From contig CAYFKR010000004.1 of the NCBI GenBank assembly GCA_964343835.1, forward strand, positions 1-64,000: a stretch of 64,000 nt of DNA, in the 5' to 3' direction. Positions 9,315 through 18,095 of the stretch are shown here, one piece after another. The translations under genes were made by a program, and so were the position numbers. Source of the stretch: CALEMW01 sp964343835 (GTDB lineage: Bacteria > Krumholzibacteriota > Krumholzibacteriia > LZORAL124-64-63). The notes under the pieces are model-generated. The model was not told where the DNA came from and did not search any database. It saw only the letters and a list, made by a program, of their open reading frames with translations. Within the stretch, counting starts at the first letter, position 1. Each line of letters opens with the position of its first letter.

Positions 9315-11317
9315 CGAATCGGATCCACACCACCATCGCCCTCCTGCTGCTCGTCGCCGCGACGGTGACGACGGCGCCGGCGCGCGCCGAGGACGCCCCG
9401 GCGGACTCCACCGCCACGGCGTACGAGGACTCCATCGCGGCCCTCTTCCAGGCCCAGCAGGCGGAGCCGGCCGTGCCCTTCATCACGAGCTGGGACCGCA
9501 AGCCCAGCTTCAAGACCAGGGCCACCATGCGCAGCGTCAACGTCACGGGCGCCTTCGACAACGACCTGCTGCTCCGGGGCGGCCACCGCCTGAGCCAGAA
9601 GTTCTCCATGGGCCACGAGGACTACCGCACCCAGGAGAAGTTCGTCGACAAGCGCGACGCCAACGTGACCTACAGCCTGCCCCAGGACGGCTTCGCCGAG
9701 GGCACCCTGAACCTCATCCAGAACTGGTCCGAGGACCACATCACCAACTCCTCGGGCTCGACCACCGTCAACAAGCGCGACTATCGCCAGGCCCGGGTCA
9801 CGGCCAAGAAGGAGGAGTTCGAGCTGGGCGGCCTGCTCCACGACCTCTCCTTCAACGCCTCGGCCACGGACCAGCAGGCCGAGCAGCAGAACCAGCGCAG
9901 CGACTTCTCGGAATCGCGCCTGGACGGCCGTCTGGCGTCGCAGTGGACCCCGGCCGACGGCGTGACCTTCCACACCGGCGCCTTCGCCATGACCGAGGCC
10001 GGCGAGCGCGCCCTGGGCCTGGAGACCAACCCCTCGTCCGCCGACGGCGACTCGCTCCGCGCGGCGGTGGGGGTGAAGCGGGGCGGCTGGGTGTCCAGCA
10101 TCTCGTTCGAGAGCTCGTCGTTCCGCAAGCAGTACCTGGACTACCGCCGCAACACCAACGGCGTGGTGGACACCATCGGGGTGGACCAGAAGATCGTGGA
10201 GGAGCTGGAGCGCGACGACGCCGTCGTCCTGGCCTGGCGCAACGACCTGGACCTGGGACCCGTCAAGGTGTCCGCCAACGTGATCCGCGACGTGTCGGAG
10301 AACAGCTTCCGCATGAGCGGCGTGGGCACCCGTGAAAAGCGCACCGACACCTCCGACCTCACGGTCTCCTGGAATGCCAGCGAGTCGGATTCCCTGAGCG
10401 TGTCCTACGCCTACCTGTGGCGCTGGGACGACCAGACCTACCTGGGCGCCGCCGAGTCCCGCGGCCGCCAGAACTACGGTTCGCGGACCGTGAAGCTGGG
10501 CTACCTGCGCCATCTGTTCGAGCACACGGACCTGACGGTGAACCTGACCAACGGCATCACCCAGGACATCGCCCAGAACCGCTACAACGAGAACGACCGC
10601 GACCGCATCGACATGAGCGCCAACGTTGCCCTGGAGACCCTCTTCGACAACCTGTTCCAGGTGGGCATGGTCTTCGACGCCAAGCAGGTGGAGGACGTAT
10701 CCATCCGCAGCTCGCGCTCGGCCAACAACAGCATCAAGAACACCTACGAGATCAACCCCAGCTACCTGTGGCCCGTGGCGAGCTGGCTGGACCTGAGCCA
10801 GAGCTTCCGCGTGTGGATCCAGTACACGGACTACGTGTTCTCCCACCTGGAGAACGTGAACAAGCAGGACGACTTCAACAAGCGCGGCAACATGGAGACC
10901 CGCCTGACCCTGCGCCCCAACAGCAGGTTGACGGTGGTCCTGACCCACAACTACAACATCAAGCTGCTGGGCAAGAAGTCGACCACCGACGTCACCGGCC
11001 ACAGCACCTACTTCCGGGACTCGGACCAGCGCATCAACAAGATCGACGTCTCGGTGACCTACAAGCCGACCAAGTGGCTGACCCTGGACGGCACCACCTA
11101 CAAGAGTCGCGACTTCAAGGAGTCGTTCGGCCCCCGTCCGTCGGAGCTGGAGCGCTACAGCGGCGAGGTGGGGGTGGGCGGCACCGTCAGCCACAAGTTC
11201 TCCCAGGGCAAGCAGGTCTCGGCGGCCATCCGCAAGTTCTTCGCCCACGGCCCCAGCGTCCAGGAAGCGGGCCGGGACTACTGGGATGCCGACATCCAGT
11301 TCAGCTGGAGGTTCTGA
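9311..11317 (+). CDS. Predicted outer-membrane beta-barrel protein, unknown function
   Basis: 668 residues. A Sec signal peptide covers residues 1-26 (ending ARA). The rest is a long series of alternating hydrophobic/polar strands with aromatic girdle residues (for example VSYAYLWRWDDQTYLG, SSISFESSSFRKQYL), and the protein ends in SWRF, the terminal aromatic expected for BAM-dependent barrels. No plug domain or TonB box was seen, so it is probably not a receptor. I do not recognise a named family. The GTG start overlaps the rsmA stop by 4 bases. Two lipoprotein genes follow, the first only 2 bases downstream, so they may work together at the outer membrane (inference). Confidence 0.75.
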   Translation: MTNRIHTTIALLLLVAATVTTAPARAEDAPADSTATAYEDSIAALFQAQQAEPAVPFITSWDRKPSFKTRATMRSVNVTGAFDNDLLLRGGHRLSQKFSMGHEDYRTQEKFVDKRDANVTYSLPQDGFAEGTLNLIQNWSEDHITNSSGSTTVNKRDYRQARVTAKKEEFELGGLLHDLSFNASATDQQAEQQNQRSDFSESRLDGRLASQWTPADGVTFHTGAFAMTEAGERALGLETNPSSADGDSLRAAVGVKRGGWVSSISFESSSFRKQYLDYRRNTNGVVDTIGVDQKIVEELERDDAVVLAWRNDLDLGPVKVSANVIRDVSENSFRMSGVGTREKRTDTSDLTVSWNASESDSLSVSYAYLWRWDDQTYLGAAESRGRQNYGSRTVKLGYLRHLFEHTDLTVNLTNGITQDIAQNRYNENDRDRIDMSANVALETLFDNLFQVGMVFDAKQVEDVSIRSSRSANNSIKNTYEINPSYLWPVASWLDLSQSFRVWIQYTDYVFSHLENVNKQDDFNKRGNMETRLTLRPNSRLTVVLTHNYNIKLLGKKSTTDVTGHSTYFRDSDQRINKIDVSVTYKPTKWLTLDGTTYKSRDFKESFGPRPSELERYSGEVGVGGTVSHKFSQGKQVSAAIRKFFAHGPSVQEAGRDYWDADIQFSWRF

Positions 11318-11319
11318 GG

Positions 11320-11919
11320 ATGCGCTTTCGGTTCGGCCTGATTGTTGCTATACTGATTTGCGGACTCGTGTGCTCGGGCTGTCTGTTCGAGCCGAGGGAC
11401 GCTGCGGAACCGGGCGGAGTGGCCATCAACTACCTGCCCGCCGCCGACCCTGAAAAAGTCCTCGTGAACCTCGGGCTGGCCCTCGGCGGAGGCGACCCCT
11501 CCGGCTACGAGCGCATGCTGGCCGAGGATTTCATGTACGTTCCGGACGGCTCCGCCGAGGCCAACTATCCCGGCGTCGACTGGGCCGGCTGGGGACTCGA
11601 GCAGGAAGTCGCCTTCGTCAACTCGTTTTTGAATAATGTGGACGGGGTGACGGCCGATATGCAGGCGGAGGAGATCTTCGGCTGGGGTGGCTCCGGCAAC
11701 GAGGCCGAACTGATCTACGTCTACGCCGTGGAAGTCGCCGAGAGCGGCGGCGAGACGCCGTACCGGGCCCGTGCCCGGCTGGAATTCCGGATCGAGGCCA
11801 CCGAGTGGCGCCTGGTCCGCTGGATCGACGAACAGGGTGAGAACGACCCCGATACCGGAGGGCTCCTGCCTTCCCTGGGACAGCGTCGGGGCGCCTTCGC
11901 AGCTTCGGGAGGTCGCTGA
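11320..11919 (+). CDS. Lipoprotein with NTF2-like fold, paralogue of the next gene
   Basis: 199 residues. The signal has lipobox CSGC (acylated Cys about 21) after LICGLV. The mature part (PEKVLVNLGLALGGGDPSGYERMLAEDF) resembles the SnoaL/NTF2-like layout: two helices followed by a curved sheet that ends in an RLVRWIDE strand. It is similar to the following lipoprotein (ILVDNFKIAYQTMDIDGYEDMLDSRF). The start ATG lies 2 bases after the barrel gene's stop, with GAGG before it. The function is unknown. Confidence 0.75.
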   Translation: MRFRFGLIVAILICGLVCSGCLFEPRDAAEPGGVAINYLPAADPEKVLVNLGLALGGGDPSGYERMLAEDFMYVPDGSAEANYPGVDWAGWGLEQEVAFVNSFLNNVDGVTADMQAEEIFGWGGSGNEAELIYVYAVEVAESGGETPYRARARLEFRIEATEWRLVRWIDEQGENDPDTGGLLPSLGQRRGAFAASGGR

Positions 11920-12016
11920 TCGAACGGTTGATACGCTTCTGAACCCATATTCGAATGCACGACATCGAAGATCCGGGGCCCGGGACGGCCCCCGACACGA
12001 CCCGACGGAGGCGACC

Positions 12017-12604
12017 ATGAGGACCAACAAGCACCTTCTGCTCACCATGCTGGCGCTCGCGCTCATCGCCCTGAGCGCGCCCGGCTGCATCTTCTCGCCG
12101 GACAACGACGACAACGATCCGCCGCCGGTGGACGACGACTACGCCGACGCGACCACGCCCACCATCCTGGTGGACAACTTCAAGATCGCGTACCAGACCA
12201 TGGACATCGACGGCTACGAGGACATGCTCGACAGCCGCTTCCAGTTCATCTTCATCGAGGGCGAGGGCCCCAGCGCGACGTTCAACAAGCAGGAGGACGT
12301 CTCGTCGACCCGGAACATGTTCTCGGGCGAGCCCCACACCAACCCCGACGGCCAATACTCCCGCGGCATCAGCAGCATCACCGTGGAGACCCTCAACATC
12401 CTGGAGCAGTGGGACAACGTCTCGGCGGCGCACCCCTACTTCGGCGACATCGAGGGCGCCAAGAAGGCCCTCTACGAGGTGCGTTTCGAGCTGTACCACG
12501 ACAACGGGACCATCACCGTGGACTCCAACCAGATGTTCTTCGCCGCGCCCGACGGCGACGGGATCTGGTTCATGGTGGGGCAGCAGGATCTGGGCGGCTC
12601 CTAG
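12017..12604 (+). CDS. Lipoprotein with NTF2-like fold
   Basis: 195 residues. Signal peptide with lipobox SAPGC (Cys about 24), then an acidic Asp/Pro-rich linker (SPDNDDNDPP). The mature part shares the LVDNFKIAYQ...YEDMLDSRF...F pattern with the preceding lipoprotein, so the two look like tandem duplicates. Start ATG preceded by GACGGAGGCGACC (GGAGG). It is followed 25 bases later by a strong terminator, which closes the transcription unit. The function is unknown, and a paired role with the barrel protein is a guess from position. Confidence 0.75.
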   Translation: MRTNKHLLLTMLALALIALSAPGCIFSPDNDDNDPPPVDDDYADATTPTILVDNFKIAYQTMDIDGYEDMLDSRFQFIFIEGEGPSATFNKQEDVSSTRNMFSGEPHTNPDGQYSRGISSITVETLNILEQWDNVSAAHPYFGDIEGAKKALYEVRFELYHDNGTITVDSNQMFFAAPDGDGIWFMVGQQDLGGS

Positions 12605-12629
12605 ACTGCGCCGCGATACCGACCGGAAA

Positions 12630-12655
12630 GGGGGAGCCATCGGCTCCCCCTTTTT
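12630..12655 (+). terminator. Rho-independent terminator after the barrel/lipoprotein genes
   Basis: GGGGGAGCC (12630-12638), loop ATC, GGCTCCCCC (12642-12650), then TTTTT. Perfect 9-bp stem with a T tract. Confidence 0.93.
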
Positions 12656-12656
12656 G

Positions 12657-12685
12657 TTGGCAACGCCGCGCACCCCGCTTATCGT
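12657..12685 (+). promoter_or_regulatory. Sigma70-type promoter, predicted leaderless
   Basis: TTGGCA, a 17-base spacer, then TATCGT at 12680-12685. Only 6 bases separate the -10 from the ATG at 12692, so the transcript would start at or next to the start codon. Confidence 0.65.
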
Positions 12686-12691
12686 GACGCC

Positions 12692-14128
12692 ATGCCGACC
12701 CGCAAGCGCAACACCTCCCGCCGTACCGAGACCGGCCGCGCCGCCCGCCTGGGCCGTGTGGCGGCCGTGCTGGCCGTCGTCGCCCTGACCGCCCTGGGCG
12801 TCCTGAACTGGACCCGCAGCCCCGAGGGACGGGCGGCCCTGCTGCGCTTCGGTGCCGAGGGGGTGCGCGAGGAGGTGGGCGCCGACCTGGACGCCGTGCT
12901 CGCCGCCACCCTGCCCGCCTACGCCGCCGCCGTCGCGGACACCGCCGACGGCATGCGACGTGCCGTGGTTGAGGCCCCCGCCGGACGCGACTTCTGGGAG
13001 CTGCAGGCCGACCTGGCCGACGCCCTGACCGCCAGCGGCGCCCGCGTGATGTGGGGCGAGCGCCTGGAGCGCCCCCGCCGCCGCGGCGCCGATCCCGACC
13101 TGGATCCGTCCCTGCTGCGCCTGGACCTGGGCGTGGCCGACCGTCCCACCCACCTGCTGCTGCTCCATCCCGCGGGCACGCCCGAGCCCGACGTGCGCTG
13201 GCGCGCCGACGCCGCCCGTTCCTCGGTGACCGACCTGCTCGGCGAGCTGGACGTGCCCACGGTGGCCATCATCGTGGACGACTGGGGCAACGGCGACACC
13301 CCCGAGACCCGCTCCATGCTCAAGCTGAACGTGCCGCTGACCCTGTCGGTGCTGCCGGGCCTGCGCTACTCGCGTCGCTACGCTCTGGCGGCCACGGAGC
13401 TGGCCCTGCCCGACGTGTCGTCCGGCGTATCGGGCGGGGACGCCGAAGCCCGCCGCCTGCGCCTCGCCCGCGGCTGCACGGAGGACCTGCAGGTGGGACG
13501 CAGTCGACCCCGGTCGGTGCCCCGTCGCCGGCGCGAAGTGATGCTGCACCTGCCCATGGAGCCGGTGAGCTATCCGGAGACCAATCCCGGGCCCGTGTTC
13601 GTGCGGGTGGGGATGTCCCGGGACGAGATCGCCTCGCTGGTGGACGGCGCCATGGCCAACCTGCCCGGCGTGACGGGCGTGAACAACCACATGGGCAGCG
13701 CCGCCACCGCCGACCGCGCCACCATGGACCGCCTGGCCGACGTGCTGCGGGAGCGCGACCTGCTCTTCGTGGACAGCATGACCACCGCCCGGTCCGTGGC
13801 CGCCGCCGCCCATCGCGAGGCGGGGGTGCCCACCCTCGTCAACCGCCTCTTCCTGGACCAGGCGGAGACATCCGAGGAGCAGGTGAGCCGGCTGCTGAAG
13901 CGCCTGGTGGACGCCGCCCGGCGCAGTGGCTCGGCCGTGGCGCTCTGCCATCCCTATCCCGAGACGGTGGCCGTGCTGCGGCGGGAGCTGCCCCGCTACG
14001 TGAAGGATGGGATCCGGTTCGTGACGGTCTCCGAGATGGTGGCGCTGGAGCGGGCCAAGGACGCCCGCGACGCCGCCCTGACCGCCGCCGCCCCGGCGGA
14101 ACCCGAGGTCCGGGGGGCGGCGCCGTGA
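12692..14128 (+). CDS. Divergent polysaccharide deacetylase (YibQ family)
   Basis: 478 residues. A basic N-terminus and one membrane segment (about residues 25-42) anchor a periplasmic domain. The deacetylase-like domain begins at about residue 188 with VAIIVDDWG and contains MLHLPMEP, GVNNHMGSAAT and ALCHPYPETV, matching the YibQ/polysaccharide-deacetylase-2 family. Its exact substrate is unknown, probably cell-wall or envelope glycan. An Arg/Gly-rich insertion of about 40 residues, longer than expected, separates ALAATELALP from EVMLHLPME (about residues 231-281). It overlaps the next gene by 4 bases. Confidence 0.88.
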   Translation: MPTRKRNTSRRTETGRAARLGRVAAVLAVVALTALGVLNWTRSPEGRAALLRFGAEGVREEVGADLDAVLAATLPAYAAAVADTADGMRRAVVEAPAGRDFWELQADLADALTASGARVMWGERLERPRRRGADPDLDPSLLRLDLGVADRPTHLLLLHPAGTPEPDVRWRADAARSSVTDLLGELDVPTVAIIVDDWGNGDTPETRSMLKLNVPLTLSVLPGLRYSRRYALAATELALPDVSSGVSGGDAEARRLRLARGCTEDLQVGRSRPRSVPRRRREVMLHLPMEPVSYPETNPGPVFVRVGMSRDEIASLVDGAMANLPGVTGVNNHMGSAATADRATMDRLADVLRERDLLFVDSMTTARSVAAAAHREAGVPTLVNRLFLDQAETSEEQVSRLLKRLVDAARRSGSAVALCHPYPETVAVLRRELPRYVKDGIRFVTVSEMVALERAKDARDAALTAAAPAEPEVRGAAP

Positions 14129-15102
14129 GCACCGTCCACCTGATCCGCTGCACCGCCGCCGACGAGCCCGCCCGGGTGGGCGAGCTGGTCCTGGCCCTCG
14201 CCCGCAGGGTGATCCGGGACGAGGGACTGGTCGCGGAGGGGCCCACGGCCCTGGTGGCCGACCATCCCGTCCGCGCCCGGGTGAGGGAGCAATGGGAGGC
14301 CTGGACGTCTCCCCTGGCCGATTGGCTCGGGGAGGAAGGGTGGCAGCCGGCCGTCGCGCCGTCGCCCCGCGAACCCGCGCCCACGGCCGCCCGCCTGCCC
14401 GTGGAGGGCAAGCGTCTCGACGGGCTGGACGTGGGGGAGGCCGTGGCGGGGGCCCGGAGCCTCGTCTCGTTGCACCGTGTCTCGCTCCACGAACGCTCCG
14501 GCATGGAGGGCGTGCTCCACGGCCTGGCGACGGGATGCGCCTCGGCCGACGGCCTGAAGGCATTGCAGACCGATGTGCAGCCCACCGTGGACCGAGACGT
14601 CTGCGGCGGCTGCGGCATGTGCGTGACCCTCTGCGGCAACGAGGGGATCCGCCACAACGGCCACGTGGCGGTGGTGAAGCCCGAGACCTGCCTGGGCTGC
14701 GGCGACTGCCTGGCCGAGTGCTTCCTGGAGGCCCTGACCTTCCCCGACGGCGCCAGCCGGCGGCTCATGGAGCGCTGCGCCGAGGGCGCGGCGGCGGTGG
14801 CGGCTCCCCTGCGGGGGAGGTCCCTCCACGTGGCCCTGGCCCTGCCGGAACCCGTGCGCCGCATCGCCATGCAGGGGCATCACGTGCCCCAGCCTGAGGT
14901 GGGCATCCTGGCCGGAACCGACCCCCTGGCGGTGGATCGGGCGGCGGCGGAGCTGATCGCGGCGTCGCTGGGAGCCCCCCTGGCGGAGCTCACCCGGTGC
15001 CCCGAGGACCCCCTCCATCTGCTGGCCCACGGGGCCGAATCCGGCCTCGGGGATGGGGCTCACGTGATGGTGGATCACGACCCCGCCGGACTCGCCTGTT
15101 GA
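14125..15102 (+). CDS. DUF362-type protein with two [4Fe-4S] ferredoxin motifs
   Basis: 325 residues. A bacterial ferredoxin module lies at about residues 158-200 (CGGCGMCVTLC and CLGCGDCLAEC, each with the Cys spacing for a [4Fe-4S] cluster). The C-terminal part (ILAGTDPLAVDRAAAEL) is the hallmark of DUF362 proteins, which have no settled function. The N-terminal half (RLDGLDVGEAVAGARSLVSLHRVSLH) fits the same fold. The GTG start overlaps the deacetylase stop (GTGA), so the two are co-translated. The last codons overlap the secD promoter. Confidence 0.8.
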   Translation: MSTVHLIRCTAADEPARVGELVLALARRVIRDEGLVAEGPTALVADHPVRARVREQWEAWTSPLADWLGEEGWQPAVAPSPREPAPTAARLPVEGKRLDGLDVGEAVAGARSLVSLHRVSLHERSGMEGVLHGLATGCASADGLKALQTDVQPTVDRDVCGGCGMCVTLCGNEGIRHNGHVAVVKPETCLGCGDCLAECFLEALTFPDGASRRLMERCAEGAAAVAAPLRGRSLHVALALPEPVRRIAMQGHHVPQPEVGILAGTDPLAVDRAAAELIAASLGAPLAELTRCPEDPLHLLAHGAESGLGDGAHVMVDHDPAGLAC

Positions 15103-15127
15103 CTCCGAACCCCCCATGTCCTATCAT
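15099..15127 (+). promoter_or_regulatory. Sigma70-type promoter for secDF
   Basis: TTGACT at 15099-15104, a 17-base spacer, then TATCAT at 15122-15127. Both hexamers are close to consensus, and the spacing is ideal. The leader to secD is about 120 bases. Confidence 0.75.
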
Positions 15128-15252
15128 TTTTGCCGGTTTGCGGCGGATTGTACGATCCCGGAATCGTCATTCGCCGCGTTGTTCTGTCCCAGGCGCGGAC
15201 GGCGTCCGCGCCGTTGTCGTGCCCTTGCTTCCAAAGCCACCGGAGAGGTGAC

Positions 15253-16983
15253 ATGAACCGATCCCTGACCACCAGGGCCGTCTTGGTGATCGTCGTGGTT
15301 GCCCTGTCGTTGATCGGGCTCTGGCCGACCATCCAGGCCTCCCGCATCACTGACGACATGAGGACCGCCGCCGAGACCGACGCCGCACTCGCCTCCAGGA
15401 TCGAATCCTGGGAGGACGGTGCCATCCGCAAGGGCCTCGACCTCGAGGGGGGCATGTACATCGTCCTCGAGATCGACGTCGAGGGCCTGACCGACGCCGA
15501 GGCCAAGGAGAATCTCCAGCGCGTCACCGAGATCCTCCGCAATCGCGTCGACCAGTTCGGCGTGAGCGAGCCCGACATCAAGACCGTCGGCAACCAGCGG
15601 ATCGTCGTGCAGCTGCCCGGCCTCCAGGACGTGGAGCGCGCCAAGAACCTGATCGGTTCCACCGCCCGCCTGGAGTTCCGCATGGTGCGCCCGGTGGAGG
15701 ACGTGGAGACGGCCCTCGGTCGTCTGGACGACGCCTTCAAGACCACCGCCGCGGTGGATGAGGAGCCCGCCGACGCCGAGGCGACGGACGCCGACGCCAC
15801 CGACGCCACCGACGCCGGGACCGGCGACGAGGTCGCCGCGGCCGACGAGAGCCTGGATCTGGGCGAGCTGCCCGGCCAGCCCTCCGGCGACATGACCCCC
15901 GGCGCCGACCTGCTGGACGAGCGCCCCTTCTCCGGCTACGTGTTCGCCAACGGCGACTTCATCCGCATGTGGGGTACGCCCCGGGCGGTGGAGGCCCGCT
16001 ACGTGGACCGCGTCCGCGACATGCTGGAGAGCCCCGAGGCGCGTGTCCTGCCCCGCCACCTCGAGTTCCAGTTCGACATGGACGAGTTCGACGTGGGCGG
16101 CGGCATGGTGCTGCGACCGCTGTACCTGCTGGACTCCCAGGCCAGCCTGACCGGCGACCGCCTGACCAGCGCCCGCAGCGCCCCGGACACCGAGCGGCCC
16201 GGCAACTTCGTCGTGAACTTCAGCCTGGACCGTCGCGGCGCCCGCCTGTTCAGCAAGGTGACCGGCGAGAACGTCGGCCGTCAGATGGCCATCACCCTGG
16301 ACGGCAAGGTGAAGTCGGCTCCCCGCATCGAGGGCAAGATCCCCTCGGGCGACGGCAACATCACCGGCGGCTTCACCAGCGCCGAGGCCAGCGACATGGC
16401 CCTGCTGCTGCGCGCCGGCGCCCTGCCCGTGGATGTCCGCATCGAGGAGGAGCGCACCGTCGGTCCGAGCCTCGGCGCCGACTCGGTCCGCCAGGGCCTG
16501 GACGCCGCGTGGTACGGCCTGATCATCGTGGTCGTCTTCGTGATCCTGTACTACCGGCTCACGGGCTTCGTGGTGGTGCTGGCCCTGAGCGTCAACATGG
16601 TCATCCTGCTGGCGGTGCTGGCCCAGTTCGGCCTGGTGCTGACCCTGCCGGGCATCGCGGGCATCATCCTGACCATCGGCATGGCCGTGGACGCCAACGT
16701 GCTGATCAACGAGCGGATCCGCGAGGAGCTGCGCCGGGGCAAGACCGCCCGCGCGGCCGTGGACTCCGGCTACGGCAACGCCACGCGGACCATCGTGGAC
16801 GCCAACGTGACCACGCTGATCGCGGCCATGATCCTGTGGTGGTTCGGCACCGGCCCGATCCGCGGGTTCGCCGTGACCCTGACCATCGGCATCTTCTCGA
16901 GCATGTTCACGGCGCTGGTGCTGACCCGCGTCATCATGGAGGCCGTCACCCGGAACCGGGCTCACGCCAAGCTGAGCATCTGA
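15253..16983 (+). CDS. secD: Protein translocase subunit SecD
   Basis: 576 residues. Membrane partner of SecYEG that uses the proton gradient to pull exported proteins through. TM1 lies near residues 9-27. The periplasmic P1 domain has GLDLEGGMYIVLEID and ILRNRVDQFGVSEPDIKTVG. The C-terminal block of five helices contains GMAVDANVLINERIREE. An Asp/Ala/Thr-rich insertion of about 70 residues (roughly 151-220) sits within P1 and looks disordered. AGAGGTG precedes the ATG. Transcribed with secF. Confidence 0.96.
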   Translation: MNRSLTTRAVLVIVVVALSLIGLWPTIQASRITDDMRTAAETDAALASRIESWEDGAIRKGLDLEGGMYIVLEIDVEGLTDAEAKENLQRVTEILRNRVDQFGVSEPDIKTVGNQRIVVQLPGLQDVERAKNLIGSTARLEFRMVRPVEDVETALGRLDDAFKTTAAVDEEPADAEATDADATDATDAGTGDEVAAADESLDLGELPGQPSGDMTPGADLLDERPFSGYVFANGDFIRMWGTPRAVEARYVDRVRDMLESPEARVLPRHLEFQFDMDEFDVGGGMVLRPLYLLDSQASLTGDRLTSARSAPDTERPGNFVVNFSLDRRGARLFSKVTGENVGRQMAITLDGKVKSAPRIEGKIPSGDGNITGGFTSAEASDMALLLRAGALPVDVRIEEERTVGPSLGADSVRQGLDAAWYGLIIVVVFVILYYRLTGFVVVLALSVNMVILLAVLAQFGLVLTLPGIAGIILTIGMAVDANVLINERIREELRRGKTARAAVDSGYGNATRTIVDANVTTLIAAMILWWFGTGPIRGFAVTLTIGIFSSMFTALVLTRVIMEAVTRNRAHAKLSI

Positions 16984-17037
16984 CCCGGTCGAACCGGCCC
17001 CTCCGGGGGCCCCGGGGGCAACGGCCCCGAGAGAGGT

Positions 17038-17976
17038 ATGGGAATGGAACTGCTGACCAACACCCGAATCAACTTCGTGGGCGGGTCCCGCGTGGCGGCC
17101 GTGATCTCCATCGTGATGATCGTGGCCGGGATCGGTTCCCTGGTGATGCACGGGGGACCGAAGCTGAGCATCGACTTCACCGGCGGCACGATCCTGCAGG
17201 TGCGCATCACGCCGGCCCCCGAGATGGCCGACGTGCGCGGCACGCTGGAGAACGCCGGCTTCGCCGACTTCCAGGTGCAGGACTTCGGAGCGGATGACGA
17301 ATTCCTCGTCACGTTCCGGGGCACCGACATCGAGACCGGCGACCAGGGCATCGACGCCGCCGAGCAGATGAAGCACGCCCTCGAGGTGGGCCTGACCGGT
17401 CACGAGGTGGAAATGCGCCGCGAGGAGTCCGTCGGTCCCAAGATCGGCGAGGAGCTCAAGACGGGCGCCGTGAACTCCATCTTCGCGGCCCTGGTGCTCA
17501 TCGTGCTCTACATCACGGTGCGCTTCGTCTTCCGCTACGGCATCGCGGCCATCGTGGCCCTGGTGCACGACGTGGTGATCACCCTGGGCGTGTTCTCCCT
17601 GATGGACAAGGAGATCTCGCTGACGATCATCGCCGCGTTCATGACCATCATCGGTTACTCCCTCAACGACACCATCGTGGTGTTCGACCGCATCCGCGAG
17701 AACATGTCGCTGCGGCGCAAGGAGGGCTACGACGAGGTCGTGAACCGCTCCATCAACGAGACCCTGAGCCGCACCGTCGTCACCTCGCTGACGACCCTCT
17801 TCGTGGCCGGGACCCTCTTCGTGCTGGGCGGCGCCGTGATCCACGACTTCGCCTTCGCCCTGGTGTTCGGCGTGATCATCGGTACCTACTCGTCCATGTT
17901 CGTGGCGAGCCCGGTGCTGGTGTGGTGGTACAAGCGCAACGTGAGCGACGCCAAGCGCAAGCAGCCGGCCATGTAG
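17038..17976 (+). CDS. secF: Protein translocase subunit SecF
   Basis: 312 residues. TM1 lies at about residues 18-36. The periplasmic domain begins SIDFTGGTILQV. The conserved MTIIGYSLNDTIVVFDRIRENM lies in the C-terminal helix bundle. Start choice: ATG at 17038 with GAGAGG upstream. A second ATG two codons in (17044) is almost as good. The 54-base gap after secD is rich in short GGCCCC/GGGGCC repeats that can pair. The unit is closed by the terminator at 17999. Confidence 0.96.
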   Translation: MGMELLTNTRINFVGGSRVAAVISIVMIVAGIGSLVMHGGPKLSIDFTGGTILQVRITPAPEMADVRGTLENAGFADFQVQDFGADDEFLVTFRGTDIETGDQGIDAAEQMKHALEVGLTGHEVEMRREESVGPKIGEELKTGAVNSIFAALVLIVLYITVRFVFRYGIAAIVALVHDVVITLGVFSLMDKEISLTIIAAFMTIIGYSLNDTIVVFDRIRENMSLRRKEGYDEVVNRSINETLSRTVVTSLTTLFVAGTLFVLGGAVIHDFAFALVFGVIIGTYSSMFVASPVLVWWYKRNVSDAKRKQPAM

Positions 17977-17998
17977 TTGGACGTCGCGCGAGCGATCA

Positions 17999-18026
17999 GG
18001 GGGCGCCCGGCGGGCGCCCCCTTTTT
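17999..18026 (+). terminator. Rho-independent terminator after secF
   Basis: GGGGGCGCCC (17999-18008), loop GGC, GGGCGCCCCC (18012-18021), then TTTTT (18022-18026). Confidence 0.93.
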
Positions 18027-18035
18027 CGTGCCCCG

Positions 18036-18055
18036 GGGAACGTCGGCACGTTCCC
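18036..18055. promoter_or_regulatory. Inverted repeat upstream of the sensor-kinase unit
   Basis: GGGAACGT (18036-18043), CGGC, ACGTTCCC (18048-18055): a perfect 8-bp dyad with no T tract. It lies about 30 bases before a TAGACT hexamer (18083-18088) that is 7 bases from the ATG at 18096. It could be an operator for the following unit. The -10 assignment lacks a good -35. Confidence 0.4.
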
Positions 18056-18095
18056 GGTGTATCCGGAACCCCCCTGATGGGCTAGACTTCCCGGG

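Noticed and set aside
11618..14563. A 981-residue minus-strand open frame across the lipoproteins and deacetylase
   Set aside because: Low-complexity Arg/Gly/Pro sequence with no start or RBS support, antisense to well-supported genes.
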